Source: Pseudomonadota bacterium (GTDB lineage Bacteria > Pseudomonadota > Gammaproteobacteria > Burkholderiales > Thiobacillaceae). From it: a stretch of 7,969 nt of DNA. Position 1 is the stretch's first letter; each line of letters opens with the position of its first letter. This document shows positions 1 through 6,638 of the stretch, in pieces. The stretch is from assembly GCA_030836725.1 (NCBI GenBank), contig JAUPLV010000096.1, forward strand, positions 1 to 7,969, given 5' to 3'. The position numbers and the translations under genes were made by a program. Under the pieces are notes generated by a model that was not told where the DNA came from, made no database searches, and saw only the letters and a program-made list of their open reading frames with translations.

Positions 1-253
1 CAACGGCGCGACGCCGCAGGCCGCCATCCATGCCGGCTATGACCGCGCCTGGGGCACCATTCTCGACTCCAACCTGACCACCCTGATCGCCGGCATTGCG
101 CTGTTCTGGCTGGGTTCGGGTCCGGTGCGCGGCTTTGCCGTGGTGTTGTGTCTCGGCATTCTCACCTCCATGTTCAGCGCCGTCACCGTCTCGCGCGCGA
201 TGGTCAATCTCACCTATGGCCGCCAGGCTCGGCTGGCCACGGTCTCGATCTAA
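1..253 (+). CDS. secD: Protein translocase subunit SecD, C-terminal end (partial)
   Basis: The 3' end of secD enters from the left edge in the frame starting at base 2 and stops at TAA 251-253, leaving 83 visible residues. The product is the inner-membrane accessory subunit that, with SecF, uses the proton motive force to help late steps of SecYEG/SecA protein export. The visible part starts with a hydrophilic stretch (NGATPQAAIHAGYDRAW), followed by the conserved segment GTILDSNLTTLIAGIALF, which opens a membrane helix. A second hydrophobic helix runs through VRGFAVVLCLGILTSMFSAV. These match the last transmembrane helices of SecD. SecF follows 11 bases after the stop, the usual secDF order. 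The periplasmic P1 domain and the start lie outside the window. Confidence 0.95.
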   Translation, partial: NGATPQAAIHAGYDRAWGTILDSNLTTLIAGIALFWLGSGPVRGFAVVLCLGILTSMFSAVTVSRAMVNLTYGRQARLATVSI

Positions 254-264
254 GGGCTCACTTC

Positions 265-1197
265 ATGCTGGAATTATTCCCGTTCAAAAGAACCATCCCC
301 TTCATGAGCTGGGGGAAGGCGACCACAGCGATTTCGCTGCTCACCTTCCTGTTCTCGGTGTGGGCGCTGTGGGACAAGGGCCTCAACCTCGGCGTCGACT
401 TCACCGGCGGCACCGTGATCGAGGTCAGCTACAGCCAGCCGGCCAATCTGCCGGCGATCCGGGGGACGCTCGAGAAAACCGGCCTGCCCGAAGTCTCGGT
501 ACAGAGCTTCGGCAGCAGCCGCGACGTGCTGATCCGCCTGCCAGTCAGGGGGGGCGCCAATGCGGCCGAGACCAGCAATCAGGTCATGGCCGCCCTGCGA
601 GGCGCGGATGCTTCGGTTGAATTGAAGCGCGTCGATTTTGTCGGGCCGCAGGTCGGCAAGGAGCTTTACGACAGCGGCGCGCTGGCCTTGCTGGTAGTCG
701 CTTTCGGCATCATGGCCTATCTGGCGATCCGCTTCGAATGGCGCTTCGCGGTGGCGGGCATGCTCGCCAACATGCATGACATCGTCATCATCCTCGGCGT
801 ATTCGCCTTCTTCCAGTGGGAGTTCACCCTCACCGTGCTGGCCGGCGTGCTGGCGGTTCTGGGTTACTCGGTCAATGAATCGGTAGTGGTGTTCGACCGG
901 ATCCGCGAAAACATCCGCAAGATGCGCGGCGCCACCATTCCCCACATCATCGACGACGCCATCACCCGCACCATGAGCCGCACCATCATCACCCACGGCT
1001 CGACCCAGATCATGGTGCTGTCGATGCTGTTCTTCGGCGGCGAGGCGCTGCACAATTTCGCGCTCGCGCTCACCATCGGCATCATGTTCGGCATCTATTC
1101 GTCGGTACTGGTCGCGTCGCCGCTGCTGCTGATGTTCGGCGTCAAGCGAGAGCACTTCATCAAGCCGGTGGAGAAAAAGGAAGAGGCTGTGGTGTAA
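265..1197 (+). CDS. secF: Protein translocase subunit SecF
   Basis: This encodes a 310-residue inner-membrane partner of SecD in the proton-driven SecDF complex, which pulls exported proteins through the Sec channel. The ATG at 265 is preceded by AAGGG (252-256) with an 8-base spacer and lies 11 bases past the secD stop. An in-frame upstream extension would run through secD and is rejected. A first membrane helix spans about residues 20-36 and is followed by the family motif GVDFTGG (43-49). A periplasmic domain comes next, then five hydrophobic segments in the C-terminal half. The second signature, GYSVNESVVVFDRIREN, spans 200-216 and matches the conserved SecF loop with its Asp-Arg pair. 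Length is typical. The tail is charged (VEKKEEAVV) and probably cytoplasmic. The TAA stop at 1195-1197 overlaps the first inverted heptamer copy of the following repeat. Confidence 0.97.
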   Translation: MLELFPFKRTIPFMSWGKATTAISLLTFLFSVWALWDKGLNLGVDFTGGTVIEVSYSQPANLPAIRGTLEKTGLPEVSVQSFGSSRDVLIRLPVRGGANAAETSNQVMAALRGADASVELKRVDFVGPQVGKELYDSGALALLVVAFGIMAYLAIRFEWRFAVAGMLANMHDIVIILGVFAFFQWEFTLTVLAGVLAVLGYSVNESVVVFDRIRENIRKMRGATIPHIIDDAITRTMSRTIITHGSTQIMVLSMLFFGGEALHNFALALTIGIMFGIYSSVLVASPLLLMFGVKREHFIKPVEKKEEAVV

Positions 1198-1218
1198 GCA
1201 GTGAACGGGAAGCAGTGA
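1197..1218 (+). repeat. Two inverted copies of the heptamer unit (AGCAGTGA)
   Basis: AGCAGTGA occurs at 1197-1204 and again at 1211-1218. Each is the exact reverse complement of TCACTGCT, which recurs in the array at 1231-1272. The two copies are 14 bases apart, exactly two 7-base units, with a degenerate unit (AACGGGA) between them. This looks like a decayed array in the opposite orientation. The first copy begins at the last base of the secF stop codon. Confidence 0.8.
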
Positions 1219-1240
1219 TCCGGCAAAACCGCTCACTGCT
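1211..1240 (+). other. Predicted hairpin joining inverted and direct heptamers
   Basis: AGCAGTGA (1211-1218) can pair with TCACTGCT (1233-1240), giving 8 base pairs. After a small internal loop, CGG (1221-1223) can pair with CCG (1229-1231) around a CAAAA loop. Four later TCACTGCT copies offer alternative 3' arms. No T-run follows, so it is not a classic intrinsic terminator. Folding in the cell is inferred only from complementarity. Confidence 0.5.
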
Positions 1241-1272
1241 CACTGCTCACTGCTCACTGCTCACTGCTCACC
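1231..1272 (+). repeat. Tandem 7-base repeat (GCTCACT), about six units
   Basis: Five perfect GCTCACT units run from 1231 to 1265, and a sixth with a single change at its last base (GCTCACC) ends at 1272, two bases before the dedA ATG. The array fills nearly all of the secF-dedA spacer and leaves no Shine-Dalgarno sequence just upstream of that ATG. Read in the dedA frame from GTG 1215, it would encode a repeating LLTAHCS-type peptide. Heptamer arrays can change copy number by slippage. Whether this one does so cannot be told from one sequence. Confidence 0.95.
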
Positions 1273-1274
1273 CC

Positions 1275-1871
1275 ATGCTCCACGACTTCATCGCCTGGAT
1301 CCTCGCCACCGTTCACGACTGGGGCTATACAGGCATTTTCATCCTGATGGCGCTTGAATCCACGGTACTGCCGGTGCCGAGCGAACTGGTGCTGATTCCG
1401 GCCGGCTACCTGGCGCACCAGGGGCAAATGAACTTCTGGCTGATCGTGCTCGCCTCCACCGTCGGCAGCCTGGTCGGCGCATCCGTGAATTACGCGGTGG
1501 CCATGTGGGTGGGTCGCCCCTTCCTCGAACGCTGGGGACGCTATTTTTTTGTAAGACCCGCCCTGCTGCACAAGACCGATGCGTTTTTCCTGAAACATGG
1601 TGCGGTCTCGACCTTCACCGGCCGCCTGATCCCCGGCATCCGCCACCTGATATCCATACCCGCCGGGCTTGCCCGCATGAACCTCGGCGCGTTCGCGTTC
1701 TACACCCTCCTCGGCGCAGGGCTGTGGTCGCTGGTCCTGACGATGTTCGGCTATTTTTTGGGCGGCAACGAAGCGCTGATCCAGCAATACCAACACCACA
1801 TCACCGCGGGCGTGATCCTCTTCGTCGCGTTCGTCATCGGCGGCTACTGGTGGTGGAACAAGCGCAGATAG
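1275..1871 (+). CDS. DedA-family inner-membrane protein
   Basis: This encodes a 198-residue polytopic membrane protein of the DedA/SNARE-associated (VTT domain) family. Members are linked to envelope homeostasis, membrane potential and recycling of undecaprenyl phosphate or phospholipids, but the substrate of this protein cannot be read from sequence. Family signatures are clear. ESTVLPVPSE (28-37) has the conserved acidic residues Glu28 and Glu37 around prolines. FTGRLIPGIR (114-123) carries the conserved Arg117 and Arg123 and is followed by the PAG (129-131) and Met135 positions. Hydrophobic helices lie at about 18-48, 54-80, 138-163 and 176-194, with a basic tail (WWWNKRR). ATG 1275 starts the protein at the usual family N-terminus but has no visible Shine-Dalgarno. 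An in-frame GTG at 1215 with GGGA just upstream would add 20 residues encoded mostly by the repeat. The gene is co-directional with secDF. Confidence 0.9.
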   Translation: MLHDFIAWILATVHDWGYTGIFILMALESTVLPVPSELVLIPAGYLAHQGQMNFWLIVLASTVGSLVGASVNYAVAMWVGRPFLERWGRYFFVRPALLHKTDAFFLKHGAVSTFTGRLIPGIRHLISIPAGLARMNLGAFAFYTLLGAGLWSLVLTMFGYFLGGNEALIQQYQHHITAGVILFVAFVIGGYWWWNKRR

Positions 1872-1940
1872 TCCCTGCGGCAGTGCCTTTCCTCGTATTT
1901 CGATCCAACACATGACAAGCGGTCGGCCGGCAAACCTCGC

Positions 1941-3410
1941 TTAATCGACCGTCACGCAGCGCTGTTGCGCCCATCCTCGCAAGCGCTGGAAATCCTCGGC
2001 CCGGATGACCGAAAGCGGCCGCGTCCGCGCAATTTCCTCTTCAATATGCGCTTGCGCCAATGCGGTGTTGTCCGCCAGCGCCGCATACTGGGCCGCGATG
2101 ATCGCCTGCTCGATTTCCGCGCCGGAGAACCCCTCGCTGGCCGCGGCGAGTTTGTCGGGCGCAAAGGCCTTGGATTCGACCCCGCGCTTTTCAAGATGGA
2201 TCCTGAAAATCGTCTCGCGTATCGGGAGCGTCGGAAGATCGACAAAGAAAAGCTCGTCAAACCGCCCCTTGCGCAGCAACTCGGGGGGAAGTTTGCTGAC
2301 ATCGTTTGCGGTTGCAACGATGAAAACCCGGCTATCGCGTTCGCTCATCCAGGTGAGCAGGGTTCCGAGGATGCGTTGCGAAACGCCGTCATCGGCATCC
2401 CCCGCGCTCAGCCCCTTTTCCAGCTCGTCCATCCACAGCAGACAAGGCGCCATGCGGCCGGCTTCTTCGAGCGCTTTTCTCAGGTTTTTCTCGGTCTCCC
2501 CGATGTACTTGTTGTACAGGGCGCCGAAATCGAGCCGCAGCAAGGGCAGTTTCCAGCTTCCAGCCACCGCCTTGGCCGCCAGGCTTTTACCCGCGCCCTG
2601 CACCCCCAGCAGCAATACGCCCTTGGGGACAGGCAGACCGGGGGCAAGTGCCGGATTCTGGAATACGGCTCGACGCTGTTTCATCCAGGTCTTGAGCCGC
2701 GAGAATCCTCCAACGTCATCCAGGGTGACTTCGGGCAGGGTCATTTCGAGCAGGCTTGCGCGCTGATCCTGCTTGAACCGGGCGATGCGCTGCACATCCT
2801 TGATATTCAATTCGCCATCCGCATGGATCGCCTGCCGGATCAGCCGCTGCGCTTCATCCTCGCCCAGCCCAGAAATCTGGTGCACCAGCAGGGGCAGGAT
2901 GTCGTGGTTGATGCGCAGGCTTTTCTGGTGTTGCCGCTGCCAGCTATCCAGCTCCTCCTTCAGCAGTGCGCGCACGCGGTCGGGGCGTATGCCCGACAGA
3001 TTCAGCCGCGCGGCCACGCGCGCGAGCTCGGTGGGCAGTTCCAGCGCAGGGCTGACAAACAGCAAGGTGCGGTCGCGGCGGTAATGGTCGAAACTGATTT
3101 CGCGGATCAGCCGCACATTCAGCGGCTGATTGAAAAAAGGATGGGCATCCAGAAAAACATAGAGGCCATTTTGCGGGGTGACGTCCACGTGCTTGAGGGC
3201 ATCGGTGAACTCGGTGGTGTTGTAAACCGCCCCCGTCTCGTTGCTCCGCTTGAGCCCCTCGGCATGGCTCCAGATGAACAACGGGATCCCGCGTAGATTG
3301 CATACGGGCGCGATCAGGTTGAGGAGCCGCGGCTCTTCATGCGTCTCGCTGACCAGAATGGGAAAACGGGCATCCAGAAGCGCATTGAAATTGCTTGAAA
3401 AATCGGGCAT
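1941..3410 (-). CDS. Ycf46-like AAA+ ATPase
   Basis: This encodes a 489-residue, probably soluble protein with one C-terminal AAA+ module. Residues 1-200 form a family-specific N-terminal region containing FLDAHPFF (86-93) and a regularly spaced helical part. The ATPase has Walker A GVQGAGKS (269-276), Walker B CLLWMDE (323-329), sensor 1 ATAND (366-370), an arginine-finger region around LLRKGRFDE (378-386) and a sensor-2-like GFSGAE (427-432). All key residues appear intact. The layout and the PKGVLLLGVQGAGKS and WKLPLLRLD segments resemble plastid/cyanobacterial Ycf46, which has been linked to inorganic carbon use in cyanobacteria. Its role in proteobacteria is not established. An in-frame stop lies 21 bases upstream of ATG 3410, so that start is nearly forced. 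No good Shine-Dalgarno is visible. It follows pdxJ by 76 bases on the same strand and may be the last gene of that unit. Confidence 0.85.
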   Translation of the reverse strand: MPDFSSNFNALLDARFPILVSETHEEPRLLNLIAPVCNLRGIPLFIWSHAEGLKRSNETGAVYNTTEFTDALKHVDVTPQNGLYVFLDAHPFFNQPLNVRLIREISFDHYRRDRTLLFVSPALELPTELARVAARLNLSGIRPDRVRALLKEELDSWQRQHQKSLRINHDILPLLVHQISGLGEDEAQRLIRQAIHADGELNIKDVQRIARFKQDQRASLLEMTLPEVTLDDVGGFSRLKTWMKQRRAVFQNPALAPGLPVPKGVLLLGVQGAGKSLAAKAVAGSWKLPLLRLDFGALYNKYIGETEKNLRKALEEAGRMAPCLLWMDELEKGLSAGDADDGVSQRILGTLLTWMSERDSRVFIVATANDVSKLPPELLRKGRFDELFFVDLPTLPIRETIFRIHLEKRGVESKAFAPDKLAAASEGFSGAEIEQAIIAAQYAALADNTALAQAHIEEEIARTRPLSVIRAEDFQRLRGWAQQRCVTVD

Positions 3411-3486
3411 CGCGTCGGCGTCAGAAGAGGTTCATGTCAATGACGGCGCCCAACGGTCTGAATAGGCTTCCTGGTTCGATAACAAA

Positions 3487-4215
3487 TCAGCGAGCGGCGG
3501 CGGCCATCAGACGCTTCATTTCCGCCACAGCCTCCTTCAAGCCCACGAACAGGGCCTGTGCGACGATGGCGTGGCCGATGTTGAGTTCGTGGATGCCCGG
3601 CAGCGCTGCGATCGGCTGCACATTATGGTAAGTCAGGCCATGCCCGGCATTCATTGTGAGGCCGAGGCTGCGGCCATAGGCCACGGCCTTGCGAATGCGC
3701 TCGAATTCGACTGTGCGCGATTCATCCGTGGCGGCGTCGGCATAGGCGCCGGTGTGAATCTCGACCACCGGCGCGCCGGCCGCGAGCGCCGCGTCGATCT
3801 GGGCAAAATCGGCGTCGATGAAGAGCGAGACGCGGATGCCGGCGTCGGCAAGGCGCTTGCAGGCATCGGTCATTTTCGGCTGCTGGCCGGCGACGTCGAG
3901 TCCGCCTTCGGTGGTGAGCTCCTCGCGCTTTTCCGGCACCAGGCAGACGTCCTGCGGCCTCGTGGCGATGGCGATATCCAGCATTTCCCCAGTCACCGCC
4001 ATTTCCAGATTCATCTTGGTTTTCAGCGCCTGGCGCAGGATCGCCACATCGGCATCCTGAATGTGGCGGCGATCCTCGCGCAGATGCAGGGTGATCGAGT
4101 CGGCGCCGGCGGTTTCCGCCATCAGCGCGGCCTCGACCGGGCTGGGATAGCGGGTCTTGCGCGCCTGGCGGAGGGTGGCGATATGGTCGATGTTGACGCC
4201 GAGATAGATGCTCAT
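3487..4215 (-). CDS. pdxJ: Pyridoxine 5'-phosphate synthase
   Basis: This encodes a 242-residue cytoplasmic TIM-barrel enzyme. It condenses 1-deoxy-D-xylulose 5-phosphate with 3-amino-2-oxopropyl phosphate to give pyridoxine 5'-phosphate, the last ring-forming step of the DXP-dependent vitamin B6 pathway. The N-terminal signature LGVNIDHIATLRQ (5-17) is exact for the family. His44, Glu71 and His192 stand where the catalytic His45, Glu72 and His193 lie in E. coli PdxJ. ITLHLREDRRHI (41-52) and MNAGHGLTYHN (188-198) are further conserved blocks, and LNIGHAI (211-217) is the C-terminal phosphate-binding region. Length is typical. The ATG at 4215 overlaps the recO stop as ATGA, which suggests translational coupling. 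No separate ribosome binding site is evident. In many proteobacteria acpS follows pdxJ, but here a Ycf46-like ATPase does. Confidence 0.98.
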   Translation of the reverse strand: MSIYLGVNIDHIATLRQARKTRYPSPVEAALMAETAGADSITLHLREDRRHIQDADVAILRQALKTKMNLEMAVTGEMLDIAIATRPQDVCLVPEKREELTTEGGLDVAGQQPKMTDACKRLADAGIRVSLFIDADFAQIDAALAAGAPVVEIHTGAYADAATDESRTVEFERIRKAVAYGRSLGLTMNAGHGLTYHNVQPIAALPGIHELNIGHAIVAQALFVGLKEAVAEMKRLMAAAAR

Positions 4216-4946
4216 GGAGTAAGGTCGGTGAGTTCGCGTAATAGCTGGCGAGTATAAAGCGGCTTGGCGCCCAGGGTGTGGTTGATCAGGGTGCGCATCA
4301 GGGCCTTGGCTTCGACCAGCGTCGCGGCCTGCTCGAAGCGGCCGGCTGCCAGATCGATCAGCGTCTGGCCGGAGACCGGGCAGCCCGGCTGTCCGCTCGC
4401 ACGCAATGCGCCGCGTTCGGGCTGGAACACATAGCGGGCGCCGGGTTCGATCGGCGTCCCATTCTCGGCGTCGACATCGAAGGTCGCGCCATAGCCGATC
4501 TCGGACAGCAGGTTCGTTTCGAAACGACGCAGGATGCGTTCGTAATCGATAGCGGACGACTCCTCGCCCGCCAACTGATCGAGAGTATCGATATAGCGGT
4601 CGTACAGCAGTTCGTGGGCGTCGCCGCGCGCCAGCAGACGCAGCAACAGTTCGTTGAGGTAAAAGCCGCACATCAGCGCGCGTCCCTGCGGTGCGGTCAG
4701 GCCGCCCTGCCATTCGGCGGCATGCAGGGTTTTCAGCTCGGATTTTCCGAACCACGACAGCAACAGTGGGGTGAACGGCTGCATCAGCCCACGCAGGGCC
4801 GATGCGGGACGGCGGGCGCCGCGCGCGATCAGCGCCATGCGGCCATGGCCGCGGGTGAACACCTCCGCCACCACGCTGGTTTCCTTGAAGGGATAGGTGT
4901 GGAGGATGAGGCCGGGTTCGTTGTTGATGCGGGCGTCGGAAGACAT
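4212..4946 (-). CDS. recO: DNA repair protein RecO
   Basis: This encodes a 244-residue cytoplasmic recombination mediator. RecO works with RecR (and RecF) to load RecA on SSB-coated single-stranded gaps and anneals complementary strands. The N-terminal OB-fold region is recognisable through LILHTYPFKETSVVAEVFT (14-32) and the basic GRMALIARGARRP stretch (35-47). A helical domain follows, with GFYLNELLLRLL near residues 93-104 typical of RecO. The four-cysteine zinc motif of some RecO proteins is absent, as is common in proteobacteria. The stop overlaps the pdxJ start by four bases. The start at 4946 lies just after a long inverted-repeat element, and a weak GGA 9 bases upstream of ATG is inside its arm. 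This differs from the otherwise tightly packed neighbours. Confidence 0.95.
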   Translation of the reverse strand: MSSDARINNEPGLILHTYPFKETSVVAEVFTRGHGRMALIARGARRPASALRGLMQPFTPLLLSWFGKSELKTLHAAEWQGGLTAPQGRALMCGFYLNELLLRLLARGDAHELLYDRYIDTLDQLAGEESSAIDYERILRRFETNLLSEIGYGATFDVDAENGTPIEPGARYVFQPERGALRASGQPGCPVSGQTLIDLAAGRFEQAATLVEAKALMRTLINHTLGAKPLYTRQLLRELTDLTP

Positions 4947-4951
4947 GTTTT

Positions 4952-5079
4952 TTTATCCGCGAAGGACGCGAAGGGACGCGAAGAAAACCCAAAACATCAC
5001 GATAAGTTCTCTGTGCATCCTGCGGCCATGCATCTTCAATGATTTATCTTCGCGCCTCTTCGCGTCCTTCGCGGATAAA
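4952..5079. repeat. 128-base element with 32-base inverted ends between era and recO
   Basis: The arms at 4952-4983 and 5048-5079 are reverse complements at 30 of 32 positions, with the outer 22 exact (TTTATCCGCGAAGGACGCGA and on). Each arm contains CGCGAAG-type units in tandem, at 4958, 4967 and 4977 in the left arm. The 64-base centre has no ORF but holds a smaller pairing TGCAT/ATGCA at 5014-5032. The element fills almost the whole gap, 5 bases past the era stop and 5 bases before the recO start codon. It resembles dispersed palindromic or MITE-like intergenic repeats. No transposase and no clear target duplication are visible. A long RNA stem in the era-recO transcript is expected. Confidence 0.85.
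4956..4958 (-). promoter_or_regulatory. Weak recO ribosome binding site inside the repeat arm
   Basis: On the minus strand, GGAT is followed by seven A bases and a C before the recO ATG, so GGA ends 9 bases upstream. These bases lie in the outer part of the inverted-repeat arm and would be paired if the long stem forms. Use as a Shine-Dalgarno is inferred. Confidence 0.4.
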
Positions 5080-5084
5080 GATTT

Positions 5085-5969
5085 TCAATCAATTCCCAGC
5101 GACTTCAGCATCCGCACGTCATCCGCCCAGCCGCCCTTGACCTTGACCCATACCTCCAGATACACCTTGCTATCGAAGGCGCGCTCCATGTCGAGGCGTG
5201 CCTGGGTGGAGATGGTCTTGAGCTTTTCGCCGCCCTTGCCGATGAGGATGGGCTTGTGGCTGTCGCGGTCGACCAGGATGGTGGCGAAGATGCGGCGCAG
5301 GTTACCTTCTTCCTCGAACTTGTCGATGGTCACCGCCACCGCGTAAGGAATTTCCTCGCCGCACAGGCGGAAGACTTTCTCGCGGATGAGTTCAGCGGCC
5401 AACTGGCGCTCGGTCTGGTCGGTGACGTCGTCCTCATCGAACAGGGGCTGATTCTCCGGCAGGTGGGCCTGCAGGGTTTTCAGCAACTCGTCGAGGTTGC
5501 TGCCCTGCTTGGCCGATACCGGGACGATCTCGGTAAATGCGTGCGCAGCCGCGACTTCCTGCAGGTAAGCCATCAACTCGGCGCGATCCTTGACCTGGTC
5601 GATCTTGTTCACCACCAGGATCAACGGGCGGTCCTTGGGCAGCAACTCCATCACCTGGCGATCCTCGTTCTTCAGCCGCCCGGCTTCCACCAGAAACATC
5701 ACCACATCGGTGTCCGACAAGGTTTCGCGCACCCGCTTGTTCATCGCACGGTTCATGGTGCCGGTATAGCGCGTCTGGAACCCCGGCGTATCGACGAACA
5801 CGAACTGCGCCTCATCTGTGGTATGAATGCCCATGACGCGATGGCGCGTGGTCTGCGCCTTGCGCGAGGTGATGCTGACTTTTTGCCCGACGATACGGTT
5901 GAGCAGCGTTGACTTGCCGACGTTGGGGCGCCCGACAATGGCCACGAGGCCGCACTTGAATTCACTCAT
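5085..5969 (-). CDS. era: GTPase Era
   Basis: This encodes a 294-residue essential GTPase that binds the 3' end of 16S rRNA and helps mature the 30S subunit, with peripheral membrane association. All G motifs are present: G1 GRPNVGKS (13-20), G2 around Thr40-Thr41 (QTTRHR), G3 DTPG (60-63), G4 NKID (121-124) and G5 SAK (152-154). The C-terminal KH domain covers about 200-285 with RNA-binding loop IGKGGEKLK (243-251). Length is typical. ATG 5969 overlaps the rnc stop as ATGA, with GGA a few bases upstream. A longer in-frame extension of 34 residues lies wholly inside rnc, is basic and low in similarity to Era, and is rejected. The stop is 5 bases from the inverted-repeat element. Confidence 0.98.
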   Translation of the reverse strand: MSEFKCGLVAIVGRPNVGKSTLLNRIVGQKVSITSRKAQTTRHRVMGIHTTDEAQFVFVDTPGFQTRYTGTMNRAMNKRVRETLSDTDVVMFLVEAGRLKNEDRQVMELLPKDRPLILVVNKIDQVKDRAELMAYLQEVAAAHAFTEIVPVSAKQGSNLDELLKTLQAHLPENQPLFDEDDVTDQTERQLAAELIREKVFRLCGEEIPYAVAVTIDKFEEEGNLRRIFATILVDRDSHKPILIGKGGEKLKTISTQARLDMERAFDSKVYLEVWVKVKGGWADDVRMLKSLGID

Positions 5970-6634
5970 TTTTCCAACGCGGCGCACGCCAGGCGCGCCG
6001 CCTCCTGTTCGGCGGCGCGACGGCTTTTGCCAACGCCGCGCGTGCTGAGGGCGGGCTGGATCAGCACGCACTCGACGATGAAACTCTGGTCGTGCGCCTC
6101 GCCCTGGGTATTGACCAGGCGATAGTCCGGCAATGGCAGCCGGCGCGATTGCAGGATTTCCTGCAACTGGGTCTTGGCATCCTTGCCCGAATCCTTGGGG
6201 TCGATCTTCGCAACCAGGGGATCGAACAGGCCGCGCACCACGCGCTGCGCCTCGTCGAATCCGGCTTCGAGAAAGACCGCGCCAAACAGCGACTCCAGCG
6301 CGTCGGCCAGTATCGAGGGGCGGCGAAAGCCGCCGCTCTTGAGTTCGCCTTCGCCCAGGCGCAGGGTGTCGCCGAGCTTCAGGACGGCGGCGATGTCAGC
6401 CAGCGTTTCCTGCCGCACCAGGTTGGCGCGCAGGCGCGACAGGCTGCCCTCGGGCAAGTCGGGAAATGCGTCGTACAGCGCACGGGCGACCGTGCAGTTC
6501 AGCACCGAGTCGCCTAGAAACTCAAGCCGCTCGTTGTTGGCCGATCCGTAGCTGCGGTGAGTCAGCGCCTGGTTCAATAGCTCCGGGCGGGAAAAGGTAT
6601 ACCCCAGCGCCTGCTGCAGGCGCTGGCTCAGCAA
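5966..6634 (-). CDS. rnc: Ribonuclease III
   Basis: This encodes a 222-residue endonuclease that cuts double-stranded RNA, including the 30S rRNA precursor and some mRNAs. The signature NERLEFLGDS spans 34-43. Catalytic metal ligands are Glu38, Asp42 and Glu114 (in DALESLFGAVF), keeping the 72-residue spacing of E. coli Asp45 and Glu117. The C-terminal double-stranded RNA-binding domain covers about 152-222 and includes KTQLQEILQ, GEAHDQSF and the basic GVGKSRRAAEQEAA helix. No ATG exists near the N-terminus. TTG 6634 is chosen because GAGGT (6646-6650) lies 11 bases upstream. TTG 6646, giving 226 residues and overlapping the DUF4845 stop, is the alternative. The stop overlaps era by four bases, the classic rnc-era pair. 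Confidence 0.95.
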   Translation of the reverse strand: MLSQRLQQALGYTFSRPELLNQALTHRSYGSANNERLEFLGDSVLNCTVARALYDAFPDLPEGSLSRLRANLVRQETLADIAAVLKLGDTLRLGEGELKSGGFRRPSILADALESLFGAVFLEAGFDEAQRVVRGLFDPLVAKIDPKDSGKDAKTQLQEILQSRRLPLPDYRLVNTQGEAHDQSFIVECVLIQPALSTRGVGKSRRAAEQEAARLACAALEK

Positions 6635-6638
6635 GGGA

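Noticed and set aside
274..1236. 320-codon open frame on the minus strand across secF
   Set aside because: It is antisense to an unambiguous SecF, rich in His/Asp/Gln/Arg as expected for a shadow frame in GC-rich DNA, and has no recognisable domain.
1872..1940. Possible terminator in the convergent dedA/ATPase gap
   Set aside because: Only short pairings (CTGC/GCAG near 1876-1884, and AAGCG/CGCTT at about 1919-1943) are visible, with no T-run after either on the matching strand.
1965..3296. 443-codon plus-strand frame opposite the AAA ATPase
   Set aside because: It is antisense to a gene with intact Walker A, Walker B and sensor motifs. Its composition is that of a complementary-strand shadow.
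3411..3440. Perfect TTGACA on the minus strand (3440-3435) upstream of the ATPase as a promoter
   Set aside because: At 17 bases spacing the -10 position reads CGACGC, unlike TATAAT, and it would place the start site at or past the ATG.
3487..4992. 501-codon reading of pdxJ extended upstream through recO
   Set aside because: The extra N-terminal part is an out-of-frame translation of recO, and PdxJ begins normally at ATG 4215 with its family N-terminus.
4952..5079. Inverted repeat as a classic intrinsic terminator of era
   Set aside because: The arms are 64 bases apart and the minus-strand transcript continues into an A-run and the recO ATG rather than a U-tract, so a standard intrinsic terminator is not supported.
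5970..6071. 34-residue N-terminal extension of Era
   Set aside because: It lies inside rnc, is Arg/Pro-rich and unlike Era. The start at 5969 gives the standard length and the ATGA overlap.
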